Shown: positions 13,950 through 25,023 of the stretch, in pieces
How positions within the stretch are numbered: position 1 is the stretch's first letter
Layout of the letters: each line of letters starts with the position of its first letter
DNA from: Acestrorhynchus altus
Lineage: Eukaryota; Chordata; Actinopteri; Characiformes; Acestrorhynchidae
NCBI GenBank assembly: GCA_034509495.1
Contig: CM067504.1
Location: 42,514,093-42,578,092 of the forward strand
Reading direction: 5' to 3'
DNA: 64,000 bases
Translations under genes and position numbers: made by a program
The notes under the pieces: model-generated
What the model saw: only the letters and a program-made list of their open reading frames with translations
What the model was told of the DNA's origin: nothing
Database searches by the model: none

Positions 13950-16900
13950 CTTCAGGATTCGGACTCTGCATGCCACCACATTGGATTTGAAATTAATAAC
14001 ATATATTTTAAGTGCAGACTTTCAGCTTTAATTCAAGATTCAATGCACGTTTCTTCAAAGCCTCCTCATTTCAGGGGCTCAAAAGTAATTGGACAATTAT
14101 CTCAAAAGCTATTTCCGGGGCTGGCTGGGCGATTCCCTCATTACTCCATCATTGATTAAGCTGGTAAAAGGTCTGGAGTTGATTCCAGGTGTGGCTTTTG
14201 CATTTGCTGTGAATCACAACATGCGGTAAAAGGAGATCTGATTGGACGTGAAACTGACCGTTAGACTGAAAAAGAAAAATCCATCAGAAAGCCTTCTGTT
14301 CTGTGGATGTTCTGGAGATGTTCTGACCCAGTCTTCGAGTCATAACAGTCTGGCACTGGTCTCAGACTCTTCAGTTACTGTCTAACACACGTCCCAGGCC
14401 ATGACATCCTGATCGTATTGCTATGAGTGGTCTTAATTTATTGGCTCATCTGTATATTTATACATATTTTCTGGCATGTGTATTTTTTTACTGTGGTGGT
14501 CACTCCGACTGTTCTAACCTTGACGAAGTTGAAGTAGTCTGGATTAATCTTCTCTCCGCCCAGTCTGATGGGGATGAGGATGATGACAGCCCTGCTGTCA
14601 GGAACAGGCCCCTCAGGACCGCCGCACGTGTCCGTCCGAGCGGAGTGGCTCTCAATAACGTCAGCACTGTACACTGCATTTAATCAATAACAGAGGTCAT
14701 GGTGAGGTCAGTTTTCTGTCACTTACAGTTATCGGATACAATCATACAGTGATTAGGCATCTCTGTGTTCAGCCAATGAAGAGCAACATTCCAAAACAGC
14801 TTAAAGACTCCCAGTTTGCTGTGAGCAGCCTCCGCTGTGGTGCCCTGAGACCAGTTTGGGGTTAGGTGCCTTCCTGAGGGGCACTTCAGTTACAACCCGA
14901 CAGTTCAGGGAGGTGAACCGGCAACCTTCTGGTCACCAAGCAGCACCTCTTACCTGCAGTCCATGACTGCCTCCACAAAACAAAAAGGGGCTGGTGTGAA
15001 CACAGACCCCCATGATCAGAAATGATGCAGTCAACTTCATGATGAATCCACCAATCACTTCTGCCAGACAAACAGGACGTTATCCAGATGTCTGTCTGTT
15101 CAAGCTAAAATTTCAGCCAATAATGGACGTACAGTAGAGTGTATTACAGATTAAAGCAGGAGGCTGCAGCGGGGGAGGAGAAAGACCTTCACACACTGCC
15201 GTCCATCACCCAGAAACCCTTACACTCATATTCCGCACCTGTACAGTCCTGTGCCACGTAAACACTTAGGCCGTGCAGTCCGGGGTCCGATGCATCTTCC
15301 ACAGCTTTTCTACACAACGAGGGAAGAAGATTCATAATTATGGTTCATAGTAAGTTATGAATTGCTCCCCTCATAAAGTCTGTACACACACATACACTCG
15401 TTTACAGTGAAAAACCTTGTGAATTAGTTGTGTTATACTCAGTTACACCTTATATATTCTCTCTGTCATATTTAATCGATCAATAGCTGATCCTTCATTC
15501 TGCCCTTTTTTAACCCATCAGGTCACTGAGCTATCTAAGCTGACCACGTCGATGGACAAGTCCATTCACACCGAAACAGTCGCTGCAGATTTCTGACATT
15601 AATAATGTTTAAAATGCTCCAAAACAGACAGAAAGACTTAACGCACTGACATTCTTATTGCTGAAACTGCACAAACAGAATGTCTCACACTGATGTCACA
15701 CTTTTATCATTGATTTATACACCGATCAGCCATAACATTATGTCTCCTCTCTCTGTCCATCCTATCAGCTCCTCTGATCACACAGGAGATCTTTGTGGTT
15801 CTATAATTCAGACTGTAGTTCATCTGTGTCTCTGCAGACTTTATTCTCCTCCTTTCACCCTGATCTTCAATGATCAGGACCCCACAGGACCACCACAGAG
15901 CAGATATGATGTGGGTGGTGGGTCATTCTCAGCACTGCAGTCACACTGACCTGGTGGTGGTGTGTTAGTGTGTGTTGCTGGTACGAGTGGATCAGACACA
16001 GCAGTGCTGCTGGAGTGTTTAAACCCCTCAAAGCATGTGGATCAAGGCAACAGACTTACCGGAGTATGTGTGCCACCACGGCGGGACCGTACCAATCCCC
16101 CGCCCGCTTGCCCGAGGTCATGCCCATATGGACCAGCCTGTGGACACCCAGCTGAGCAGAGGGAGCATCTCCAAACCAAGCAATGATGGTGCGATGGTAC
16201 ACCTCCTTCAGGTGGGAGTCAGCCTCTTCTGCACCAACCTGGCAGAGGGGCTCGGGAACCCTCGGTCAGTCTCCTTGGAATGAAGCTTCTAAAGAGGCCA
16301 CCAGTCTTCGTGCTGCGCTGCTGGTCCGGGTCTCTGTGTCCAGAGGCTCCAAGGTCAGCGCCTCAGACCACGTCCAGTCTGAGAACACAGACAGAGTTCT
16401 GGTGAGTTGAGGTGTTATTGGTGAACTAGTTAACAGTACCTGCCTCTCTAATGCCCTTCTGACTGAATACAATCAAATTCTCACAGCAGTGATCTAGTGT
16501 GAATTGAATATGGGAATCAAAATGTTCATTGATGCTTTCGTTCGATTCACATTTCGCCGTTCACAAACCCAAGGACGCTTTACATTGAGAGGAACAAATC
16601 TATCAAGACCTGTAGCACTAAAAGATCTGCCTCCCACTGTCCAGAGGGACTGCCAGAAGACCCACACCTGAAGATCTGAGGGAGCCAGAGGGACAGTAAG
16701 GACAAAGAAGCTCTGTAAGGTCTTTAGGTTCTAGATCATGAATGGTTTGAAAGTGAGCAGGAGGAGTTTGTACTGAGTAACAGCAGAACTGAGATGTATG
16801 ATGTATGAGCGTTATATGATGGACAGATTCACAGAAAGTGTTTTTCTTCTGGATAAATTAAAATATAGATTACAGACCCTTTAAAGAACAAAGAACCGGA

Positions 16901-19900
16901 TGAACCGAGGTCTCTACAGCTCAGCGTCCAGATCAAATCCTCTCTCTGTGTACATTTATTAAGCGTTTATTTAGTTAATTAGCCAATTAAAACAGCCAAA
17001 AGCATCCATACGGTCCTGAGGAGCAGAAATGTCTTTCAGAAGTCCTCGGATGAAGTTGCCCTAAATCACAGAGAGCCGTTTCACACACACATTGAAGTCT
17101 GACTTTTAATGAGAAGGGCTAACACTTAAGGAACAGTCCAATTACAGGATTCAGTGTGGACAGTATTTCACTTTTACAGCATTTTAGCCTTACAAACATA
17201 GTGGGCACCTAACGTGGCAGTGGTAGGAGTGGCGAGGGTCATAAAGGGTGCCAGACTAGGCTTCGAAGCATTAAAGTAATGACCTTGCTAAGTGTCATAT
17301 CGTGTAATTGATCAATAAATATCATTTACTGGCCATCAGATACTTTATAGAGAAAGATTTCTGACATATTTCAGATGAGTCGTTTTCTCAGACTGACGCT
17401 TAAACGTTGTTTTCCAAATGGAGGTGATCAACTGAAATCTGAGATCAGTGTTCGTTTTATCAAAGGTACTGATATTTCATATTCAGTCTCCAGTCCAGCG
17501 AGAATCTCTGAACCCAGTACAGTTCCACTGTGGAACTCAAGATGTTCTAGGGCAGTGTTTCTCAGCCCTGGTCCTGGAGGCACCGCTGCCCTGCATGTTT
17601 AGCTTTAACACACCCCTGAAGCTCTCAAGGTCTGTTTGGGTCTTCAGGTATCTGAATGGGTGGTTCAATCAATCCAAGAGCTTCAACCTGACCATGTGTG
17701 CTTCCCCTGAGTTGATTTGGTCCAGGATGCCTTTGTTTGTCTTCTCTGCTGTCCAGGGAACTCTCAGTCTTTTCCAACACCAAAGTTCAAAGGCATACTG
17801 CTACTGTACACAATCTCAAAGACAGATCTTTACATTTGAAGCTCCTTCATCCTTGTCCTGCTGAGTGACAACCTGTGACTCTATAACTGCCTGGAACAAA
17901 AGTATTTATCATCACAGCAGGAGTGTGTGTGGAGGAGGGGCTTAGAGGCGAGTGAGCAGGGTAGAAAACAGCCGGTCAGAGACATGTAAGGTTGTAAGGT
18001 TGTTGTCAGTAAACAGCCCTAAATATCACCGTGAGCCTCTGTGAGTGTAGCAGCTCATACAGGGAGGAGTGGCCTGCATCACCACAGCCTTTAGAGAAAC
18101 CCTCAGGACTGACCTCTACCCAGGAAATGGAGCAGCAGCGCCTGGGCCAGCATCATCTGCCCGGCGCGGAGAGCGCAGCCCCAGCCGCAGTCTGAGGTCA
18201 CACTGGAACCAGGCAGGGAAGCAAACTCTTCCCTATAGGTCAGCCACACCCGGGACGCAAAGTCCTTTCGGAAACCCTCAACGTTGCCCATGACGGCATC
18301 GTGGCTGAAGTCATCAGTGGCGCTGTTCTCTGTAGGACTCTCATCATCTGTTAAAATAAACAACAACCCCCTGAAACGGAGTGTGACACCGTAAGCAGTC
18401 CAACATTACAACAGCGTTGAGAGTCGTGTGTGGGGGAAATGGGTTTTTCAGGTCCAGCAAGTCCACTTTTTAGTCCTGACTCAGCAAACTCAGGGTTTTG
18501 TTCTGACTCGCTGTGAGGGGTTTTGTTCTGACTCGCTGTGAGGGGTTTTGTTCTGACTCGCTGTGAGGGGTTTTGTTCTGACTCGCTGTGCGGGGTTTTG
18601 TTCTGACTCGCTGTGCAGGGTTTGTCTTTGACTCCTGCAGGGGTTTTGTTCTTGACTGTGCGCGGGGTTTTGTTCTTTGACCTGCAGGGGTTTTGTTCTG
18701 ACTCACTGTGAGGGGTTTTGTTCCCACTCACAGAGGGGGTTTGTTCTGACTCACAAAGTGGGTTTTGTTCTGACTGCTGTGCAGGGTTTTGTTCTGACTC
18801 ACTGTGCAGGGTTTTGTTCTGACTCGCATGTGCAGGGTTTTGTTCTGACTCACTGTGCAGGGTTTTGTTCTGACTCGCTGTAGGGGTTTTGTTCTGACTG
18901 CCAGCGGGTTTTGGTTCTGACTGTGAGGGGTTTTGGTTCTGACTCGCTGTGCTGGGTTTTGTCTGACTGGGCTGTGAGGGGTTTGTTCTGACTCACAGAG
19001 GGGTTTTGTTCTGACTCCTGCAGGGGGCTTGGTTCTTGACCATGAGGGGTTTTGTTCTGACTACTGCAGGGCTCTTTGTTCTGACTCGCTGTGAGGGGTT
19101 TTGTTCTGACTCACTGTGAGGGGTTTTGTTCTGACTCCTACATGGGTTTTGTTCTGACTCGCTGTGGAGGGGGCTTGCCTTGACTCGCTGTGAGGGTTTT
19201 GTTCTGACTCACTGTGAGGGTTTTGTTCTGACTCGCCAGCAGGGTTTTGTTCTGACTCGCTGTGAGGGGTTTTGTTCTGACTCGCTGTGCGGGGTTTTGT
19301 TCTGACTCGCTGTGAGGGGTTTTGTTCTGACTCGCTGTGCAGGGTTTTGTTCTGACTCGCTGTGCAGGGTTTTGTTGTGACTCGCCATGAGGGTTTTGTT
19401 CTGACTCGCCATGTGAGGGGTTTTGTCTGACTCGCTGTGCAGGGTTTTGTTCTTGGATCACAGTAGGTTTTATAGACTGTGAGTGGGTTTTACAGACTCA
19501 CAGAGGGGTTTTGTTCTGACTCGCTGTGCAGGGTTTTGTTCTGACTCGCTGTGCAGGGTTTTGTTGTGACTCGCTGTGAGGGGTTTTGTTTTGACTCGCT
19601 GTGAGGGGTTTTGTTCTGACACGCTGTGCTGGGTTTTGTTGTGACTCGCTGTGGTGGGTTTTGCCCTGACTCGCTGCAGGGGTTTGCTCTGACTCATTGT
19701 GAGGGGTTTTGTTCTGACTCGCTGTGAGGGTTTGTCTGACTCCTACAGGGTTTTGTTCTGACCACAGAGGGTTTTGTTCTGACTCGCTGTGCAGGGTTTT
19801 GTTCTGACTCGCTGTGAGGGGTTTTGTTCTGACTCGCTGTGAGGGGTTTTGTTCTGACTCCTACATGGGTTTTGTTCTGACTCGCTGTGAGGGGTTTTGT

Positions 19901-22508
19901 TTTGACTCGCTGTGAGGGGTTTTGTTCTGACTCGCTGTGAGGGGTTTTGTTCTGACTCGCTAGTAGGAGTTGTTTTGTTTGACTCACACGGGGTTTTGTT
20001 CTGACTCGCTGAGGGGTTTTGTTCCTGATTCTGTGCAGGGCTTTGTTCTGACTTCACTGTGCAGGGTTTTGTTCTGACTACAGCAGGGTTTTGCTGTGGA
20101 CTCAGAGGGGGTTTTGTTCTGACCATGTGAGGGGGGTTTTGTCTCTGACTCGCTGTGCAGGGTTTGTTCTGATTCGCTGTGCGCGGGTTTTGTTGTGACT
20201 CGCAGAGGGGCTGGTTCTTACCTGCTGTGAGGGTTTTGTTCTGACTCGCAGCAGGGTTTTGTTCTGGACTCGCTGTGCAGGGGTTTTGTTGTGACTCGCT
20301 GTGAGGGGTTTTGTTTTGACTCGCTGTGAGGGGTTTTGTTCTGACACGCTGTGCTGGGTTTTGTTGTGACTCACTGTGCAGGGTTTTGTTTGACTCGCTG
20401 TGAGGGGCCTTGTTTGACTCTCACAGTGAGGGCTCGATGTGACTGGCCATGAGGTGGGGTTTTGTTCTGACTCTGGCTGTGCAGGGTTTTGTTGTGACTC
20501 AGCAGGGTTTTATGACTCACAGTGGTTTTGTTCTGACTCACAGAGGGGTTTTGTTCTGACTGGCCAGAGGGGGTTTTGTCTCTGACTCCGCTGTGCGGGT
20601 TTTGTCTCTGACTCGCTGTGGGGTTTGTCTGACTCTCACAGAGGGGTTTTGTTCTGACTCGCTGTGCAGGGTTTTGTTGTGACTCGCTGTGCAGGGTTTT
20701 GTTGTGACTCGCTGTGAGGGGTTTTGTTCTGACTCACTGTGAGGGGTTTTGTTCTGACTCGCTGTGCAGTCATTCTGACTCGCTGTGCAGGTTTTGTTGT
20801 GACTGTGAGGGGTTTTGTTCTGACTCACAGCAGGTTTTGTTCTGACTCACAGAGGGGTTTGTTTTGACTCGCTGTGAGGGGTTTTGTTTTGACTGGCCAG
20901 GAGGGTTTTGTTCTTGACTCGCTGTGCAGGGTTTTAATTTGACTCGTGCAGGGTTTTGTTGTGACTCGCTGTGAGGGGTTTTGTCTGACTCACAGGGTTT
21001 TCCGTTCTGACTCACAGAGGGTTTTGTCTCCACTCACAGAGGGGGTTTTGTTTGACTCGCGCAGGGCTTTGTTTTGACTCATTGTGAGGGTTTTGCTCTG
21101 ACTCACAGAGGGGTTTTGTTCTGACTACCAAAAGGGGGTTTTGTTCTGACTTCGCCAGGAGGGTTTTGTTCTGACTCATGAGGGGTTTTGTTCTGACACG
21201 CTGCGCTGGGTTTTGTTCTGACTCACAGAGGGTTTTGTTCTGATCGCATGGGTTTTGTTCTGATCACAAAGCGGGTTTTGTTCTGACTCGCTGTGCGGGT
21301 TTTGTTGTGACTGTGCGGGTTTTGTTCTGACTCAGGGGAGGGGTTTTGTTCTACCTCGCTGTGCTGGTTTTGTTCTGACTCATTGTGTTGGGTTTTGTTC
21401 TGATCATGAGGGTTTTGCTCTGACCCGCTGTGAGGGGTTTTGCTTTGACACGCTGTGAGGGGTTTTGTTTTGACTCGCTGTGAGGGGTTTGCTTTGACTC
21501 ACAGAGGGGTTTTGTTTTGACTCGCTGTGAGGGGTTTTGTTTTGACTCGCTGTGAGGGGTTTTGTTCTGACACGCTGTGCAGGGTTTTGTTCTGACTCGA
21601 TGTGAGGGGTTTTGTTTTGACTCGCTGTGAGGGGTTTTGTTTTGACTCGCTGTGAGGGGTTTTGTTTTGACTCGCTGTGAGGGGTTTTGTTCTGACTCGC
21701 TGCGGGGTTTTGTTCTGACTCGCTGTGAGGGGTTTTGTTCTGACACGCTGTGAGGGGTTTTGTTTTGACTCGCTGTGAGGGGTTTTGTTTTGACTCGCTG
21801 TGAGGGGTTTTGTTTTGACTCATGTGAGGGGTTTTGTTTTCACTCGGCTGTGCGGGTTTTGTTCTGATCCTCACTGTGCAGGGTTTTGTTCTGACTCGAT
21901 ACAAAGCGGGTTTTGTTTTGACTACAGAGGGGTTTGCTCCTGACTGGGCTGTGCTGGGTTTTGTTCTGATCACTAAAAGGGGGTTTTGTTCTGACTGGCT
22001 GTGCGGGTTTTGCTCCTGACTCAGCTGTGAGGGTTTTGTTCTGACTCGCTGTGCGGGTTTTGTTCTGACTCAGCGGGTTTTGTTCTGACTCCGCTGTGCA
22101 GGGTTTGTTTTGACTCACAGCGGGGTTTTGTTCTGACTCACAGCGGGTTTTGACTTTGTTGCGTGAAATTTCCCACCCTGGAGTGCGTGTTTCCTACCTC
22201 TGCCTTAAAGTGGTAACATTTTCCCAGCAGGAAAACCGGAGAATTGCGGCTGAATGAAGTCTTCGTTTTCAAAACCCAACCTGAACAAATCATGTCACTG
22301 AATTTAATATCTATGATTTTATGAGATGCTGAAGAGTCACCCTAAGAGTACTGACAAACGTACTGATCAGCCAGCAGAACCGGAATGAATCATCTGAGAA
22401 CGAAAGACATCCTGCAGAACCTACCGTACTTCATACTGTTCCACGCGATTACGAACCTTACTTCAGCTTCTCCACCTCATCGCCTTTAGTCTCCATTTCA
22501 TCAGCCAT
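11236..22508 (-). CDS. atg4c: Atg4C-type cysteine protease, apparently disrupted
   Basis: Atg4 proteases trim Atg8/LC3/GABARAP precursors and delipidate them in autophagy, in the cytosol. Coding exons, 5' to 3' on the minus strand: 22425-22508, 22198-22280, 18114-18347, 16060-16378, 15239-15309, 14519-14673, 13673-13751, 12887-12963, 12079-12198, 11236-11397; about 461 codons, human ATG4C has 458. Exon 3 has the catalytic-Cys motif SDCGWGC, exon 4 AGDWYGPAVVAHILR, exon 6 AVIILIPIRLGGE, exon 8 the Asp/His motif MDPHYCQ, exon 9 KMDPSCTIGFYS; the protein ends GDFVLL. Three oddities: a one-base deletion after codon KLK in exon 1 (about 22460), an in-frame TGA in exon 4 (16266-16268), and a phase mismatch between exons 2 and 3 unless an AG nine bases inside exon 3 is used. 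Exons 5-10 join in perfect phase. Either assembly errors or a decaying gene. Identity is sure; function is not. Confidence 0.9.
11841..12056. repeat. GT-rich microsatellite in atg4c last intron
   Basis: GT dinucleotides with GA and GC interruptions, ending about 20 bases from the exon 9 donor at 12079. A shorter GT run lies at 10428-10451 and another at 13919-13947. Confidence 0.9.
12305..12525. mobile_element. Degenerate copy of the 6495-6731 hairpin element
   Basis: Shares the order of motifs with the element at 6495-6731: TTTCAGGTC near the left end, GAATAATAACGGCTCT in the loop, and CTGGGCTGGATTT near the right end. Lies in atg4c intron between exons 8 and 9. Confidence 0.65.
13000..13400. 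other. Non-repetitive intronic segment with octamer motifs
   Basis: Unlike the surrounding intron this stretch has no repeat content. It contains ATTTGCAT at 13271-13278 followed by ATGCAA at 13285-13290, both octamer/POU-type half motifs, within AT-rich non-coding sequence. It could be a conserved non-coding element; conservation is not demonstrable here. Confidence 0.3.
13970..14310. mobile_element. Tc1-like repeat fragment
   Basis: Contains AAAAGTAATTGGACAATT and other stretches typical of the non-coding flank of fish Tc1-like elements. Located in the atg4c intron between exons 6 and 7. No transposase motifs remain. Family assignment is from memory. Confidence 0.45.
15717..16030. mobile_element. 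Foldback-family repeat, copy 1
   Basis: Begins ACACCGATCAGCCATAACAT and runs to GTGTTTAAACC. The same sequence recurs at 46975-47270 and 47371-47640, with fragments or hairpin versions at 27620-27790 and 32165-32390, and an inverted arm at 47845-48028. It ends about 30 bases from the donor of atg4c exon 4 (16060). No coding capacity. Confidence 0.85.
16400..18110. other. atg4c intron 3, no gene seen
   Basis: Intron between exons 3 and 4. It holds one dispersed repeat (GTTTCTCAGCCCTGGTCCTG at about 17556) extending to about 17890. Nothing else recognised. Confidence 0.6.
18480..22155. repeat. 3.7-kb minisatellite with 25-bp unit in atg4c intron 2
   Basis: About 145 tandem units. Plus-strand consensus is the 13-mer GGGGTTTTGTTCT followed by GACTCGCTGTGA. 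Many units vary at the GCTGTGAG/GCTGTGCA/CACAGA positions or have one- to three-base indels. The array fills nearly the whole intron between exons 2 (22198) and 3 (18347). On the minus strand every frame is largely open and gives Ser/Gln/Asn/Lys/Thr/Pro-rich peptides (SEQNPSQRVRTKP-like); these follow from the unit and lack start or splice logic. Confidence 0.95.
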
Positions 22509-22554
22509 GGAGGAGCAGAACCCATCACAGCACACGAACAGGGAAACAGTCTGG

Positions 22555-24395
22555 AATACTGTACAACACAACACTGTTAGACAACACAACACTGCTACTG
22601 TACAACACTGCTACTGTACAACACAACACTGTTAGACAACACTGCTACTGTACAACACTGCTACTGTACAACACTACACTGTTAGACAACACAACACTGC
22701 TACTCTACAACACAACACTGTTAGACAACACAACACTGCTACTGTACAACACTGCTAGACAACACAACATCACATTGTACAACACAACACTGCTACTGTA
22801 CAACACAACACAGCTACTGTACAACACAACACTGTTAGACAACACAACATTGTTAGACGACACAACACTGCTACTGTACAACACAACACTGTTAGACAAC
22901 ACTGCTACTGTACAACACAACACTGTTAGACAACACAACACTGTTACTGTACAACACAACACTGTTAGACAACACAACATTGTTAGATGACACAACATCA
23001 GCATTGTACAACACAACACTGTTAGACAACACTGCTACATTGTACAACACAACACTGTTAGACAACACAACACTGTTACTACAACACAACATCAAGTAGA
23101 CAACACAATGGACTGTTAGACAAATACAATACTACTATTGCACATAATACTGTTAGGATAAATACAATACTGCACTGTACAACACAACACTGTTAGACAA
23201 CACAACACTGTTAGACGACACAACACTGCTACTGTACAACACTGCTACTGTACAACACAGCACTGTTAGACAACACTGCTACTGTACAACACAACACTGT
23301 TAGACAACACAACACTGCTACTGTACAACACAACATTGTTAGACAACACAACACTGTTAGACGACACAACACTGCTACTGTACAACACTGCTACTGTACA
23401 ACACAGCACTGCTACTGTACAACACAACACTGCTACTGTACAACACAACACTGTTAGACAACACAACACTGCTACTGTACAACACAACATTGTTAGACGA
23501 CACAACACTGCTACTGTACAACACTGCTACTGTACAACACAACACTGTTAGACAACACTGCTACTGTACAACACAACACTGCTATTGTACAACACAACAC
23601 TGTTAGACAACACAACATGCTACTGTACAACACAACACCAGCACAAAATAACGCACACTGCTAGACAACACAACACTGCTACTGTACAACACAACACTGT
23701 TAGCCAACACAACACTGCTATTGTACAACACAATATTGTTAGACAACACAACACTGCTACTGTACAACACAACACTGTTAGACAACACTGCTACTGTACA
23801 ACACAACACTGCTGCTGTACAACACAACACTGTTAGACAACACAACATCATGGCATTTACAACACAACACTGTTAAATACAACATTGTTAGCTGACACAA
23901 TACATTGCTACTGTACAGCACAACACTGTTAGACAACCCTGCTACTGTACAACACAACACTGTTAGACAACACAACACTGCTACTCTACAACACAACACT
24001 GTTAAACACAACATTGTTAGCTGACACAACACTGCTACTGTACAACACAGCTACTGCACAACACAACACTGTTAGACAACACAACACTGCTACTCTACAA
24101 CACAACACTGTTACACAACATTGCTATTGACACAACACTGCTACTGTACAGCATAACACTGTTAGACAACCCTGTTACTGTACAAATACAACACTGTTAG
24201 ACAACACAACACTGTTAGACAACACTGCTACTGTACAACAAAACTCTGTTAGACAACACAGCTACTGTACAACACAACACTGTTAGACGACACTGCTACT
24301 GTACAACAAAACTCTGTTAGACAACACAGCTACTGTACAACACAACACTGTTAGACGACACAACACTGCTACTGTACTACACAACACTGTCAGAG
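22555..24395. repeat. 1.85-kb ACAACAC-type satellite in atg4c first intron
   Basis: Tandem mixture of two half units of about 20 bp, ACTGTTAGACAACACAAC and ACTGCTACTGTACAACACA, in irregular order. It starts about 45 bases upstream of the atg4c start codon and runs most of the way to the probable 5' untranslated exon. Open frames in it are repeat artefacts. Confidence 0.93.
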
Positions 24396-24467
24396 CTAAT
24401 AGTTAATAATACCAGGAAAAGTCTGATTACACAATTTCTAATCCACGTCTACCCAGAGGAAACTGAG

Positions 24468-24632
24468 GGTATGTAGTGAGGGTATGCAGTGAGGGTAGGT
24501 AGTGAGGTTAGGTAGTGAGGGTATGTAGTGAGGGTAGGTAGTGTGGGTAGGCAGTGAGGATAGGTAGTGAGGATATGTAGTGAGGGTATGTAGTGAGGCT
24601 ATGTAATGAGGGTAGGTAGTGAGGGTAGGCGC
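24468..24632. repeat. Short GTAGTGAGG tandem repeat
   Basis: About 14 units of roughly 12 bp with consensus GGTAGGTAGTGA and a GGTATGTAGTGA variant. Confidence 0.85.
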
Positions 24633-24742
24633 AGTTTTTATTAGTAATATGTAAGAGTCTCTGTAAAGCAGCGACTGTATCTGAACATTAATCAGTAAAT
24701 AAACAATAAATAAAATTAGTACAAACTGTAAACAAAACTCAC

Positions 24743-24790
24743 CAAAGCCGCAGAGCGCTTCTGTTTACATGTTGAGGAAGTAGCTGCAGC
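24743..24790 (-). other. atg4c: Probable atg4c 5' untranslated exon
   Basis: On the minus strand CGGCTTTG is followed by GTGAGTTTTG, a good splice donor, with the last exon base at 24743. GC-rich sequence lies just upstream and the start codon is in the next exon at 22508. The transcription start is not determined; the right boundary given is only a guess. Confidence 0.4.
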
Positions 24791-24987
24791 TCATCTCGCG
24801 AGGTTTGGCTTTATCGCGTTAACAGCCTCTGAGCTCGGATTGGTTTGGGAAGTGTTTGGATTACGCCCACATCCCGAAACGGCTCAACCCGGATCCCCAA
24901 AATTACGAGCCTTGATCTTTATTCTACACATCCACTCAATTAAACTGAATTCATGTTCATAACCAGTCCCACCATACAACAACACAC

Positions 24988-25023
<36 letters not shown>

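Noticed and set aside
16266..16268. TGA in atg4c as a selenocysteine codon
   Set aside because: Atg4 proteins are not selenoproteins, the residue is outside the active site, and I saw no SECIS-like element near the 3' end.
18351..22118. Many minus-strand frames giving SEQNPSQRVRTKP-type repeated peptides
   Set aside because: Produced by the 25-bp minisatellite; interrupted by every indel in the array and located inside the atg4c intron.
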